Below are positions 6,926 to 13,905 of a stretch of DNA of 15,345 bases, one piece after another (position 1 is the first letter of the stretch; the number at the start of each line of letters is the position of its first letter). A program made the translations under genes and the position numbers. Where the stretch lies: positions 1 through 15,345 of the forward strand of contig CAIYMZ010000039.1 in the NCBI GenBank assembly GCA_903927415.1, read 5' to 3'. This DNA is from an uncultured Alphaproteobacteria bacterium. GTDB taxonomy: Bacteria > Pseudomonadota > Alphaproteobacteria > Rickettsiales > UBA1997. The notes under the pieces were generated by a model, which was given only the letters and a program-made list of their open reading frames with translations, was not told where the DNA came from and made no database searches.

Positions 6926-7243
6926 TTACCACACCTCTCTTCCGACGATACCCGAGAAGGATTCATCCTTGTTTGGAATATTTTTTTTGGAGATGTTTTT
7001 TGTAAGATCTGGAAGGTTTAGATTTTTAGCCAATTCGTGAATCACTTTACTGCTTTTGAAATTTTCGATGGTGATTTTTTTACTTTTTTTGTTGAGCGAA
7101 ATCACAACTTTTGATCCGTCAGATAAATTCAAATTGTTCCTGATTTCTTTGGGAATTCTAATGCCGAGGCTGTTACCCCATTGCTTGATTGCAGATTGGA
7201 TAACGAGGCTATTTGTAGTGTGTTTGAGACTTGGACGTGCCAT
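6926..7243 (-). CDS. mazE: MazE-type antitoxin with AbrB/SpoVT DNA-binding domain
   Basis: The chosen start at 7243 gives 105 residues (MARPSLKHTT...). The N-terminal half has the MazE/AbrB swapped-hairpin domain (AIKQWGNSLGIRIPKEIRNN, about 20-39, then DGSKVVISLNKK), which binds DNA and represses the operon. The rest, with its acidic and hydrophobic tail, would wrap the toxin. An upstream in-frame start at 7336 would add 31 residues with no family resemblance and would read through the likely operator, so it was set aside. The toxin gene follows with no gap. Confidence 0.9.
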   Translation of the reverse strand: MARPSLKHTTNSLVIQSAIKQWGNSLGIRIPKEIRNNLNLSDGSKVVISLNKKSKKITIENFKSSKVIHELAKNLNLPDLTKNISKKNIPNKDESFSGIVGREVW

Positions 7244-7280
7244 AAATTTAAAAGATAAATTTGAAAAAATTCGATGGTGA

Positions 7281-7302
7281 ATGTGTAAACAAATGTGTAT
7301 AC
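7281..7302. promoter_or_regulatory. Candidate MazE operator: two 10-nt direct repeats
   Basis: ATGTGTAAAC (7281-7290) and ATGTGTATAC (7293-7302) are direct repeats with a 12-nt period, about 38-60 nt upstream of the mazE start. On the minus strand TATACA here also serves as a reasonable -10 box, though no good -35 is seen. Such repeats in front of a toxin-antitoxin operon are a typical place for antitoxin binding. Function is inferred. Confidence 0.4.
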
Positions 7303-7327
7303 TTGCAAGATATTTTTGACTAGATTG

Positions 7328-7524
7328 TGTTGACATTCAATTTGCACACACCCGCCATTGTCACCCCGTCGAATGACGGGGTCCACCTTGCCGCAAGTTC
7401 AAGTCTTAAATTTTATTTTTGTTCTTGCGACGCGATGGACCCCGCAACAAGTGCGGGGTGACAAGAGGAGGTGCGGGGTGACAATGGCGGGTGGTGTGTG
7501 AGGACATGTAAATGAATGTCAACA
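7328..7524. mobile_element. Composite inverted-repeat element (MITE-like) between mazE and tilS
   Basis: The 197-bp segment has perfect 12-nt terminal inverted repeats (TGTTGACATTCA at 7328-7339, its complement at 7513-7524) and a second perfect 18-nt inverted pair inside (CCCGCCATTGTCACCCCG at 7351-7368 with 7474-7491). Between them lie a variant hairpin with GACGGGGTCCA (7359-7385), a full 28-nt GC-rich hairpin repeat (7436-7463) and a partial one (7471-7483). No protein is encoded. The right terminal repeat supplies the last tilS codon and stop. No target-site duplication is obvious. A miniature non-autonomous element is the best guess, but a pile-up of palindromic repeats is possible. Confidence 0.55.
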
Positions 7525-8520
7525 GACTCTGGAGCCTGTTTTCTCCACCATAATCACCACCCTTTCCACATCAAATTTCTTCGCCGAGCAACCGTAAAAA
7601 TTTCGTAATTTAATTTCGTCGCCGCGCAAATATTCGTAAAAATTTTTCAGCTTTTCCAAACGTGGTTTGTAAATTTTTCCGCCGACTTTCATCAGGATTG
7701 AAACCAAAATTCGTTGCGCAGTTTTTTCGTCGAGATTTTGGAATTTTTTGTGGTTGATTAAAAAGCTGCCATTCGCCTGCAATTCCACAATTTCCGCCGC
7801 TTCCAACGCCACAATCTCATCAAAAAAATCGCGCATTTTTGCAATTTCATCCGCGGCATTTTTGATTCTTTTTTGAATCAAATTTTGCTCTTCAAAACTC
7901 TCAAAAAATTTCCTGATTTTGTTGCGCAGAAATTTTTCATCCAAATTTGTCTCGTCCTCAAACCACTTAATTTTTTTTTGCCGAAGAAAATTTTTCAGAT
8001 CGTCTTTCGCAACATCTAACAACGGCCTAACCAGACTAACGCCTGACGCCTGACGCCTGACGCCTATCGCAGACAACCCGTCCAACCCCGATCCGCGAAA
8101 AAGTCGAATCAAAAAATTCTCCGCCACATCTCCGATATGGTGTCCGAGAAATAAAAATTCGATTTTATTTTTTTTGCAAAACTCGATTAAAAGCTCGTAG
8201 CGCAAGTCTCGCAAGTCGGCTTCGATATTTTTTTGTGGAATTTTTTTTTGCTCGACCGTCAGAATTTCGTGTGGAATTTTTTTCTTCGCCAAAATTTTGC
8301 TCAGCTCTCGCGCCTCATCTGACGAGCTTTTGCGCATTTTGTGGTCAACCGTTGCCGCAAATAATTTTATTTTTTTGGCAGCGCAAAACTCTTGCAAAAG
8401 CAAGGTGAGAGCCAGAGAATCCGCACCTCCAGAAACAGCAACGGCAATTTTCTTCGGCAATTTTTTTCCCGAAAAAATTTCTTCAATTTTAGCTGTAAAA
8501 TTTTTAGTTAGTTCGTTCAT
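7519..8520 (-). CDS. tilS: tRNA(Ile)-lysidine synthase
   Basis: The 333-residue product is TilS, an ATP-PPi synthetase-type enzyme that attaches lysine to C34 of the CAU-anticodon isoleucine tRNA so that it reads AUA. The PP-loop SGGADS is at 30-35, followed by TVDHKMRKSSSDEA, FLGHHIGDVAENFLIRLFRGSGLDGL and VRPLL, all family motifs. The C-terminal part is shorter than in E. coli TilS (about 430), which is common in Alphaproteobacteria. A tandem heptamer repeat inside the gene encodes GVRRQASG at about 152-159, in the loop before VRPLL. The stop codon falls within the terminal repeat of the neighbouring element, so the extreme C-terminus may have been reshaped. The ATG has no Shine-Dalgarno. 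Confidence 0.92.
   Translation of the reverse strand: MNELTKNFTAKIEEIFSGKKLPKKIAVAVSGGADSLALTLLLQEFCAAKKIKLFAATVDHKMRKSSSDEARELSKILAKKKIPHEILTVEQKKIPQKNIEADLRDLRYELLIEFCKKNKIEFLFLGHHIGDVAENFLIRLFRGSGLDGLSAIGVRRQASGVSLVRPLLDVAKDDLKNFLRQKKIKWFEDETNLDEKFLRNKIRKFFESFEEQNLIQKRIKNAADEIAKMRDFFDEIVALEAAEIVELQANGSFLINHKKFQNLDEKTAQRILVSILMKVGGKIYKPRLEKLKNFYEYLRGDEIKLRNFYGCSAKKFDVERVVIMVEKTGSRVC
8041..8069. repeat. Tandem heptamer repeat inside tilS
   Basis: Three copies of GCCTGAC (8041-8061) are followed by GCCTATC (8062-8068), with a decayed GACTAAC just before. Because seven is not a multiple of three, each copy is read in a different frame and yields the peptide GVRRQASG. The same heptamer class (CCTATCG) is repeated upstream of the RND gene at 10078-10105. 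Confidence 0.85.
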
Positions 8521-8544
8521 TTTTTTAGAAAAAAATTAAACTCA

Positions 8545-8575
8545 ATGTCATGCCAAACCTGCCTCCGCATGACAT
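8545..8575. promoter_or_regulatory. Inverted repeat in the tilS-tolC divergent gap
   Basis: A perfect 9-bp inverted repeat (ATGTCATGC at 8545-8553, GCATGACAT at 8567-8575, 13-nt loop) fills the middle of the 73-base gap between two divergent start codons. It could be an operator shared by both genes or another small dispersed palindrome. No convincing promoter boxes were found. Confidence 0.4.
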
Positions 8576-8593
8576 CGAATATTAATCACCGAA

Positions 8594-10021
8594 ATGTTAA
8601 AAATAAAAATCACCTTCTCGCTCTTTTTCGCAGTAATTTTCTTCACCGAAAATTGCTTCGCCTTATCGCTGCCTGAATATCTCGATCAAGTCCGTAATCA
8701 AAATTTAGGCTATGCTGCTGCGAATGAGTCAGCTGAAGGCTATGAGCTACTCAAAAAAAAATCAGATTTGGTCACGGCGATTAATCTTTTTGCCTCAACG
8801 CAAAATGGTTACACCGACCAAAATCAAGCGCTGCAGATCGTGAGATACAGCAATGTTTACAATCGCAACAGCCAAGTTGGATTCACACAAACCGCGGATT
8901 TCGGGCTCAGCACCAAACTTTATTACTCCCTCAATCACGTCACTTACAAAAACTTAACCACCTCCAGCCCCAATCCCGCCTTGGCTTCGAACAATTACCA
9001 AACCATTCCAACACTCGAACTTTCTTTACCGCTGTGGCAAAATCGCTTTGGCGCTTCAACGCGCGCCTCGAAAGATTCAATTTTTTTCAGCAATGAATCA
9101 CAAAAATTAGCGGCAAAATCAATTTCGGTTTCGTCCTTAGTGATTGCCGAGAAGTCTTACTGGGCGCTGGTTGCCACTCGTAAAATTGTCGAGATTCAAA
9201 AAAATTCTTTGAAAAGCGCCGAACAAATTTTGGGTTATGTCAGCAAAAAAGAAAAAATGAATTTGGGCGAGAAAGGTGACGTGTTGCAGGCGCGCGCACT
9301 TGTTGAAACTAAAAAACTTCTGCTTCAGCAAGCGCAAAATGACGAAAAAATCGCGGCGCGAAATTTTAACAAGCAACGCTACATCATTGCCGATACGGTG
9401 TCGGAGCCACTTGAAGACATTGACCATTCCAAACTCAAAAATTTTTTAGTGCCAAAACTTCGCGCTGGTCACCGTCTCGACATTAAATCGAGCGAAGCGG
9501 GGATGAAGGCTGCAGTTGCTTCAGCGAAGATTGAGGAAGAAAATAATAAACCAGCGCTGAGTTTGTACGGCGCTTATTCTGTCAACCAAATCGAAAAAAA
9601 TGTGCCACAAGCAGTTTCAAATTCCCTTTACCACAACGGCGCTGCAGGAATGGTTGGATTAAAACTTTCAGTTCCAGTGAATTTTGGATTAACCTCCGAC
9701 ATCAGAGTTGGCGCACTCAAAACCGCCTCCTCCGCCAAATTAAATTACCGCCAAAAACTTTTTGATCAGGAAAATGATTGGGAAAATTTGACCTTCAATT
9801 TGGCGAGATACAAAGAAAATTTGAAACTAGCGCAGATGATTGAAGCAGCGCAAAAATCAAAATTAGAAAACGAGCGCAAGCTGTTAAAACAAGGCCGCAC
9901 CAGCACTTACCAGATTCTACTTTTCGAACAGGATTACTCTAATTCGCAACTCACGGTGATCCAAATTGCTAATCAGCTTTTGGGATTGATTGCGGAAGAA
10001 AAACTTTATCAAAGCAATTAG
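8594..10021 (+). CDS. TolC-family outer-membrane efflux protein
   Basis: The 475-residue product has a signal peptide (about 1-23, cleavage after CFA) and then the TolC/OEP pattern: two long heptad-rich helical stretches with beta-strand segments. Examples are the helical LPEYLDQVRNQNLGYAAANES at the start, and near the end KLENERKLLKQGRTSTYQIL, where the K(x)GRTSTYQIL turn is typical of the second OEP repeat. Such proteins are trimeric channels through the outer membrane that accept substrates from RND or ABC pumps. Cys21 is not in a proper lipobox (TENC), so it is probably not a lipoprotein. The RND permease gene follows after 92 bases, so the two likely work together. Confidence 0.85.
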   Translation: MLKIKITFSLFFAVIFFTENCFALSLPEYLDQVRNQNLGYAAANESAEGYELLKKKSDLVTAINLFASTQNGYTDQNQALQIVRYSNVYNRNSQVGFTQTADFGLSTKLYYSLNHVTYKNLTTSSPNPALASNNYQTIPTLELSLPLWQNRFGASTRASKDSIFFSNESQKLAAKSISVSSLVIAEKSYWALVATRKIVEIQKNSLKSAEQILGYVSKKEKMNLGEKGDVLQARALVETKKLLLQQAQNDEKIAARNFNKQRYIIADTVSEPLEDIDHSKLKNFLVPKLRAGHRLDIKSSEAGMKAAVASAKIEEENNKPALSLYGAYSVNQIEKNVPQAVSNSLYHNGAAGMVGLKLSVPVNFGLTSDIRVGALKTASSAKLNYRQKLFDQENDWENLTFNLARYKENLKLAQMIEAAQKSKLENERKLLKQGRTSTYQILLFEQDYSNSQLTVIQIANQLLGLIAEEKLYQSN

Positions 10022-10034
10022 GCGTAACACCTGC

Positions 10035-10107
10035 GCAAGACGGGGTTACAAACTTACGTCCAGCAATCGGGCGCAACCCTATCGCCTATCGCCTAATACC
10101 TATCGCC
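10035..10107. repeat. Repeat debris and CCTATCG heptamer array between tolC-like and RND genes
   Basis: Bases 10035-10064 match one arm of the nested palindrome at 4323-4346 (GACGGGGTTACAAAC, then CGTCCAGC), with a three-base change that breaks the hairpin. Then CCTATCG is repeated at 10078-10084, 10085-10091 and 10099-10105, with a variant CCTAATA at 10092-10098, giving four heptamers in tandem. The array ends only six bases before the RND start codon, in the place where a ribosome site would normally be. Confidence 0.85.
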
Positions 10108-10113
10108 TTTTTT

Positions 10114-13100
10114 ATGTCCCTAACCGACCTCTCCATCCGCCGTCCCGCCTTCATCACCAGCATCATGGCGGTGATCATCACTGTCGGCTTGATTTGCTTC
10201 GACAAAATGAATGTCGATCTTTTTCCCAACATCGAAATTCCCACTATTTTTGTTTCAACAACTTACACGGGCGCATCTCCATCCGAAATTGAAAGCCTCA
10301 TCACCAAGCCGCTGGAGGAGCAGGTCAGCACCGTTTCGGGAATTAAAAAAGTTACGTCGCGTAGCTTAAAAGATACGAGCCAAATCACCGTCAATCTTTA
10401 CCAAGGCACCGACATAAAATATGCCGAGCAGCAAATTCGCGACAAGGTCAATCAAGCGAAATCAAAGCTTCCTGACGATGCCAAAGAGCCCGTGATTCGT
10501 CGCGTTGATCCTTCCGACCAGCCAGTAATGACGATCGCACTCAATGCTGATTTATCCGAAGGTGAACTTTTTGATTTGGCAGATCAGTTCGTCAGCCCGC
10601 GTCTTTCGCAGGCCAGCAGCGTTGGCATGGTTGAAATTCTCGGTGCGCGCAAAAGAGAAATTCACGTTTTGCTCGATCAGGAAAAGTTGAAGGCGCGACA
10701 AATGACGCTGTCGCAAGTGCAAAAGCAGCTCGAAATTTCCGGACAAAATGTACCGATCGGAAAAAATGATGCTGGCATCAAAGAGCTGATATTCCGCAGC
10801 AGCAGCGAGTTTGGAGACATTGAACAAATCAAAAATGTCATCGTAAATTTTTACGGCAACGAAGTGCCGACGAAAATTTCTGACGTCGGCGAAGTGGTCG
10901 ACAGCTTGCAGGATGAAAAATCGCGCGCCTTCACCGACGGCAAAAAATCGCTCTTCATCAGCATCTATCGCCAGTCCGATTCCAACATCATCAGAGTGGT
11001 CGAGGGCGTCAAAGAACAGATCGCAAAAATGGAAAAAGATTTTCCGAAAATGAAAGGCGCGCCGCAAATTAAAGAGGTAAAAAATGCCAGCAAATATATC
11101 CGCAACAATGTCGTCGATGTTTACGAAACCATTGCCATCGCGATTATTTTAACGCTGCTCACCGTTTTCTTTTTTCTCGCCAACACTAGAGCGACACTGA
11201 TCACCGCCGTTGCTTTGCCGATCTCTTTAATCGGCGCTTTCATCGTGATGTATGTGGCGAATTTCTCGATCAACATAATTTCACTACTGGCCTTGAGCCT
11301 TGCAGTTGGCTTGCTCGTCGATGATGCAATTGTGGTCGTCGAAAATATTTACCGCAAAATTGAAGGCGGAATGGAGGCGAAAAAAGCAGCATCGGAAGCA
11401 ACGCGCGAGATCATCATGGCAGTGGTTGCAATCACGCTGGTCGTGGTTTCGGTCTTCACGCCAATTTCATTCATGAAGGGAATTGTTGGGCAATATTTAA
11501 AACAATTTGGACTGACGATTGCCTTCTCAATGATGATCAGCCTCTTCGTCGCCATCTCAATAATTCCGGTGCTTTGCGCTTATTTGTCGGGGAAAAAAAT
11601 TCGAAAAATTACCGAGGAAGAGAAAAATTCTTTCATCAAAAAACCGCTGCAAAAATTCGAAAATTTCCAAAATTGGCTGGAGAAAAAATATGAAAAAATT
11701 CTGATTTTTTCGATCAATAATCCGAAGAGAATTTTGCTGATTACGGGCGCGATTTTAATCTGCAGTATCGTGCTTTTCAGATTCGTTCCCAAAACTTTTA
11801 TTGCCGAAAATAATAATGGCGAAGTCATTGTCGCACTTGAATTGCCAGCAGATTACAATCTCGACGCCACTAACGAAATCGCCGCAAAAATTGACGAAAA
11901 AATTCACCAAAATAGCGAGGTGGAATTGTCGGCACTTTCAGTCGGAAATAGTTCGTCGCAATCCAACAAAGCAGAAATTTATGTGCGCTTAAAAAAGGAG
12001 CGCAAAAGCAAAATCACCACGTCTTTTTTTAAAGAAAAATTGCGTGGCCAAATCAAAGAATTTTCTTTCGCCAATCCAATCGTAAAAGACTACGACCCTT
12101 CGAGTGGCGCATCTCGCGGCCAGCCTTTCAGCCTCACTTTAATTTCGGCTAATCAGGAAAATTTGGAGAAATATGCCGAGCTAGTTTTCCAAAAATTGCA
12201 GCAAGATCCGCGCTTAAAAGATGTGAATAATAGCAACAAAAATACTCGCACCGAGCTGCGCGTGAAAGTGAAAGATGCGGCGGCGAAAATGTATGGGCTC
12301 AACAGCCAAGCCATCGGAAACGAATTACGCGGTTACGTCGAAGGCTACACGCCAACAAAATTCCGCGAACATGGTTTGGAATATGACGTGCGCGTGCGCC
12401 TCAAACCTGAGCAGCGCAATTTGAAAGAAAATTTCGACCAACTTTACGTGCCGAATGTGAACCAAAAATTGATCAAACTTTCTGACGTTGCCGAAACTTC
12501 CGAAGGCTCCGAAGCCGCGACAATCACGCGTCAAGACCATGGTCGCTACATTCAAATTAATGCCAGCTTGGCGCGTGGTGCTGGGCTTGGTGACGTGATG
12601 GCCGAAGTGATTCCAATGCTCGAAAGCGGAGAATTAAAATTGCCGTCGGACGTGCGCTACAGCTTCTCCGGCGACTCCGAGAATATGCAGGAGATGCAAA
12701 GCTCGATGGGCTTCGCTTTGCTGATCGCGATCCTTTTCATCTACTTAATTTTATGCAGCCTTTACGAATCATTCGTAATTCCATTCACGATTTTGCTCGC
12801 GCTGCCATTGGCTCTGTGCGGTGCTTCGGTGGCACTTTTTATCACGCAAGAATCGGTAAATATTTTCACGATGCTGGGAATTTTTATGCTGATCGGCGTT
12901 TCGGGAAAAAATTCTATTTTGCTGATCGACTTCACCAATCATTTGATTGAGCAAGGAAAGACGCGCTCTGAAGCTCTCATCGCCGCCGGCAAAATTCGTC
13001 TGCGTCCGATTTTAATGACATCATTCGCTCTAATTTTCGGCACCCTCCCAACCGCCATCGGCCTTAGTGCCACCGCCGCCCAACGCACCGCAATGGGTGT

Positions 13101-13224
13101 GGCGATCATCGGCGGATTAATTTCCTCGACAGCGCTGACGCTGGTTGTGGTGCCGGCGGTGTTCAGCTACATCGATCGCTTTCGGATTTGGGCGAAGGCG
13201 AAGTTGACGAAGGTGGTGGAGTAA
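10114..13224 (+). CDS. RND family efflux pump permease (HAE1/AcrB-like)
   Basis: The 1036-residue product is an inner-membrane proton-driven multidrug transporter. It has the standard start (SLTDLSIRRPAFITSIMAV, TM1), VDLFPNIEIPTI, two large periplasmic domains and two sets of membrane helices. The proton relay is intact: D403 and D404 in GLLVDDAIVVVENIYR (TM4) and K932 in GVSGKNSILLIDF (TM10). The end (RPILMTSFALIFGTLPTAIG, MGVAIIGGLISSTALTLVVVP) is typical. Length is normal. A complete pump needs a periplasmic adaptor and an outer-membrane channel; the channel gene is directly upstream, but no adaptor gene is in the window. The G-rich final codons resemble those of exbD and pdxH. There is no Shine-Dalgarno; a T-run precedes the ATG. 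Confidence 0.93.
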   Translation: MSLTDLSIRRPAFITSIMAVIITVGLICFDKMNVDLFPNIEIPTIFVSTTYTGASPSEIESLITKPLEEQVSTVSGIKKVTSRSLKDTSQITVNLYQGTDIKYAEQQIRDKVNQAKSKLPDDAKEPVIRRVDPSDQPVMTIALNADLSEGELFDLADQFVSPRLSQASSVGMVEILGARKREIHVLLDQEKLKARQMTLSQVQKQLEISGQNVPIGKNDAGIKELIFRSSSEFGDIEQIKNVIVNFYGNEVPTKISDVGEVVDSLQDEKSRAFTDGKKSLFISIYRQSDSNIIRVVEGVKEQIAKMEKDFPKMKGAPQIKEVKNASKYIRNNVVDVYETIAIAIILTLLTVFFFLANTRATLITAVALPISLIGAFIVMYVANFSINIISLLALSLAVGLLVDDAIVVVENIYRKIEGGMEAKKAASEATREIIMAVVAITLVVVSVFTPISFMKGIVGQYLKQFGLTIAFSMMISLFVAISIIPVLCAYLSGKKIRKITEEEKNSFIKKPLQKFENFQNWLEKKYEKILIFSINNPKRILLITGAILICSIVLFRFVPKTFIAENNNGEVIVALELPADYNLDATNEIAAKIDEKIHQNSEVELSALSVGNSSSQSNKAEIYVRLKKERKSKITTSFFKEKLRGQIKEFSFANPIVKDYDPSSGASRGQPFSLTLISANQENLEKYAELVFQKLQQDPRLKDVNNSNKNTRTELRVKVKDAAAKMYGLNSQAIGNELRGYVEGYTPTKFREHGLEYDVRVRLKPEQRNLKENFDQLYVPNVNQKLIKLSDVAETSEGSEAATITRQDHGRYIQINASLARGAGLGDVMAEVIPMLESGELKLPSDVRYSFSGDSENMQEMQSSMGFALLIAILFIYLILCSLYESFVIPFTILLALPLALCGASVALFITQESVNIFTMLGIFMLIGVSGKNSILLIDFTNHLIEQGKTRSEALIAAGKIRLRPILMTSFALIFGTLPTAIGLSATAAQRTAMGVAIIGGLISSTALTLVVVPAVFSYIDRFRIWAKAKLTKVVE

Positions 13225-13257
13225 AAATTCTTTAACTAAAAACTTTTTTCAAAATTT

Positions 13258-13845
13258 ATGAATCAAAATTCCAACCCGATCACAATTTTCGACGAATGGT
13301 TCAGAGCTGCGCAGAAAGCGGGTGTGAAGGAGGTGGAGGCGATGAATTTGGCGACGGCAAGCGCGGCAGGAATTCCTTCGAATCGCACAGTTCTGCTGAA
13401 AAAATATGATGAAAACGGATTTGTTTTTTACACTAATTTGGAAAGCAGGAAAGGCTTGGAGCTGCGATCCAACCCATTCGCGGCACTGTGCATTCACTGG
13501 AAAGAATTGGATCGTCAGGTGCGAATCGAAGGGTCAGTGACACAAGTTAGCGATGAAGAAGCCGACGAATATTTCAACAGCCGACCGCTACAAAGCCGCA
13601 TCGGCGCTCACGTCTCGCAGCAATCTCAACCAATTGGCGGCGATGTTGATTTGCTAAAAGCAGTAGCAAAAAAAACGGCGGAATTTCTTGGAAAAAAAAT
13701 TGAGCGCCCGAAATTTTGGTCAGGCTTTCGTGTCACTCCGCAGAAAATCGAATTTTGGCAAAAAGGCGATTTCCGTCTGCACACACGCTGCTACTATTCG
13801 CGCGAGGATGGTGGGAAGTGGAGGATGGGGTTTTTGTATCCGTAA
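13258..13845 (+). CDS. pdxH: Pyridoxamine 5'-phosphate oxidase
   Basis: The 195-residue flavoprotein oxidises pyridoxamine or pyridoxine 5'-phosphate to pyridoxal 5'-phosphate, the last step of B6 cofactor salvage and synthesis. Family motifs are present in order: NLATASAAGIPSNRTVLLK (30-48, FMN site), FVFYTNLESRKGLEL (55-69), RQVRIEGSV (86-94), RPLQSRIGAHVSQQSQPI (109-126), and the C-terminal substrate loop EFWQKGDFRLHTR with R173 and H175. Length is close to the usual 195-220. It starts 33 bases after the RND gene. Its last 86 bases are duplicated with six substitutions and a 3-base gap at 15116-15198, flanking the next gene, so this 3' end may be either native or brought in. Confidence 0.93.
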   Translation: MNQNSNPITIFDEWFRAAQKAGVKEVEAMNLATASAAGIPSNRTVLLKKYDENGFVFYTNLESRKGLELRSNPFAALCIHWKELDRQVRIEGSVTQVSDEEADEYFNSRPLQSRIGAHVSQQSQPIGGDVDLLKAVAKKTAEFLGKKIERPKFWSGFRVTPQKIEFWQKGDFRLHTRCYYSREDGGKWRMGFLYP

Positions 13846-13905
13846 CCTGAATTAAAATTTAAAAAAAAGAATTACTAAAAAAGCACCTAAAACCAAGCAC
13901 AAATT

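Noticed and set aside
7244..7336. Upstream extension of mazE by 31 residues
   Set aside because: The extension has no MazE similarity and would place the likely operator and promoter inside the coding region.
8594..8663. Lipoprotein signal at the start of the TolC-like protein
   Set aside because: The sequence before Cys21 is TEN, which does not fit a lipobox; ordinary cleavage after CFA fits better.
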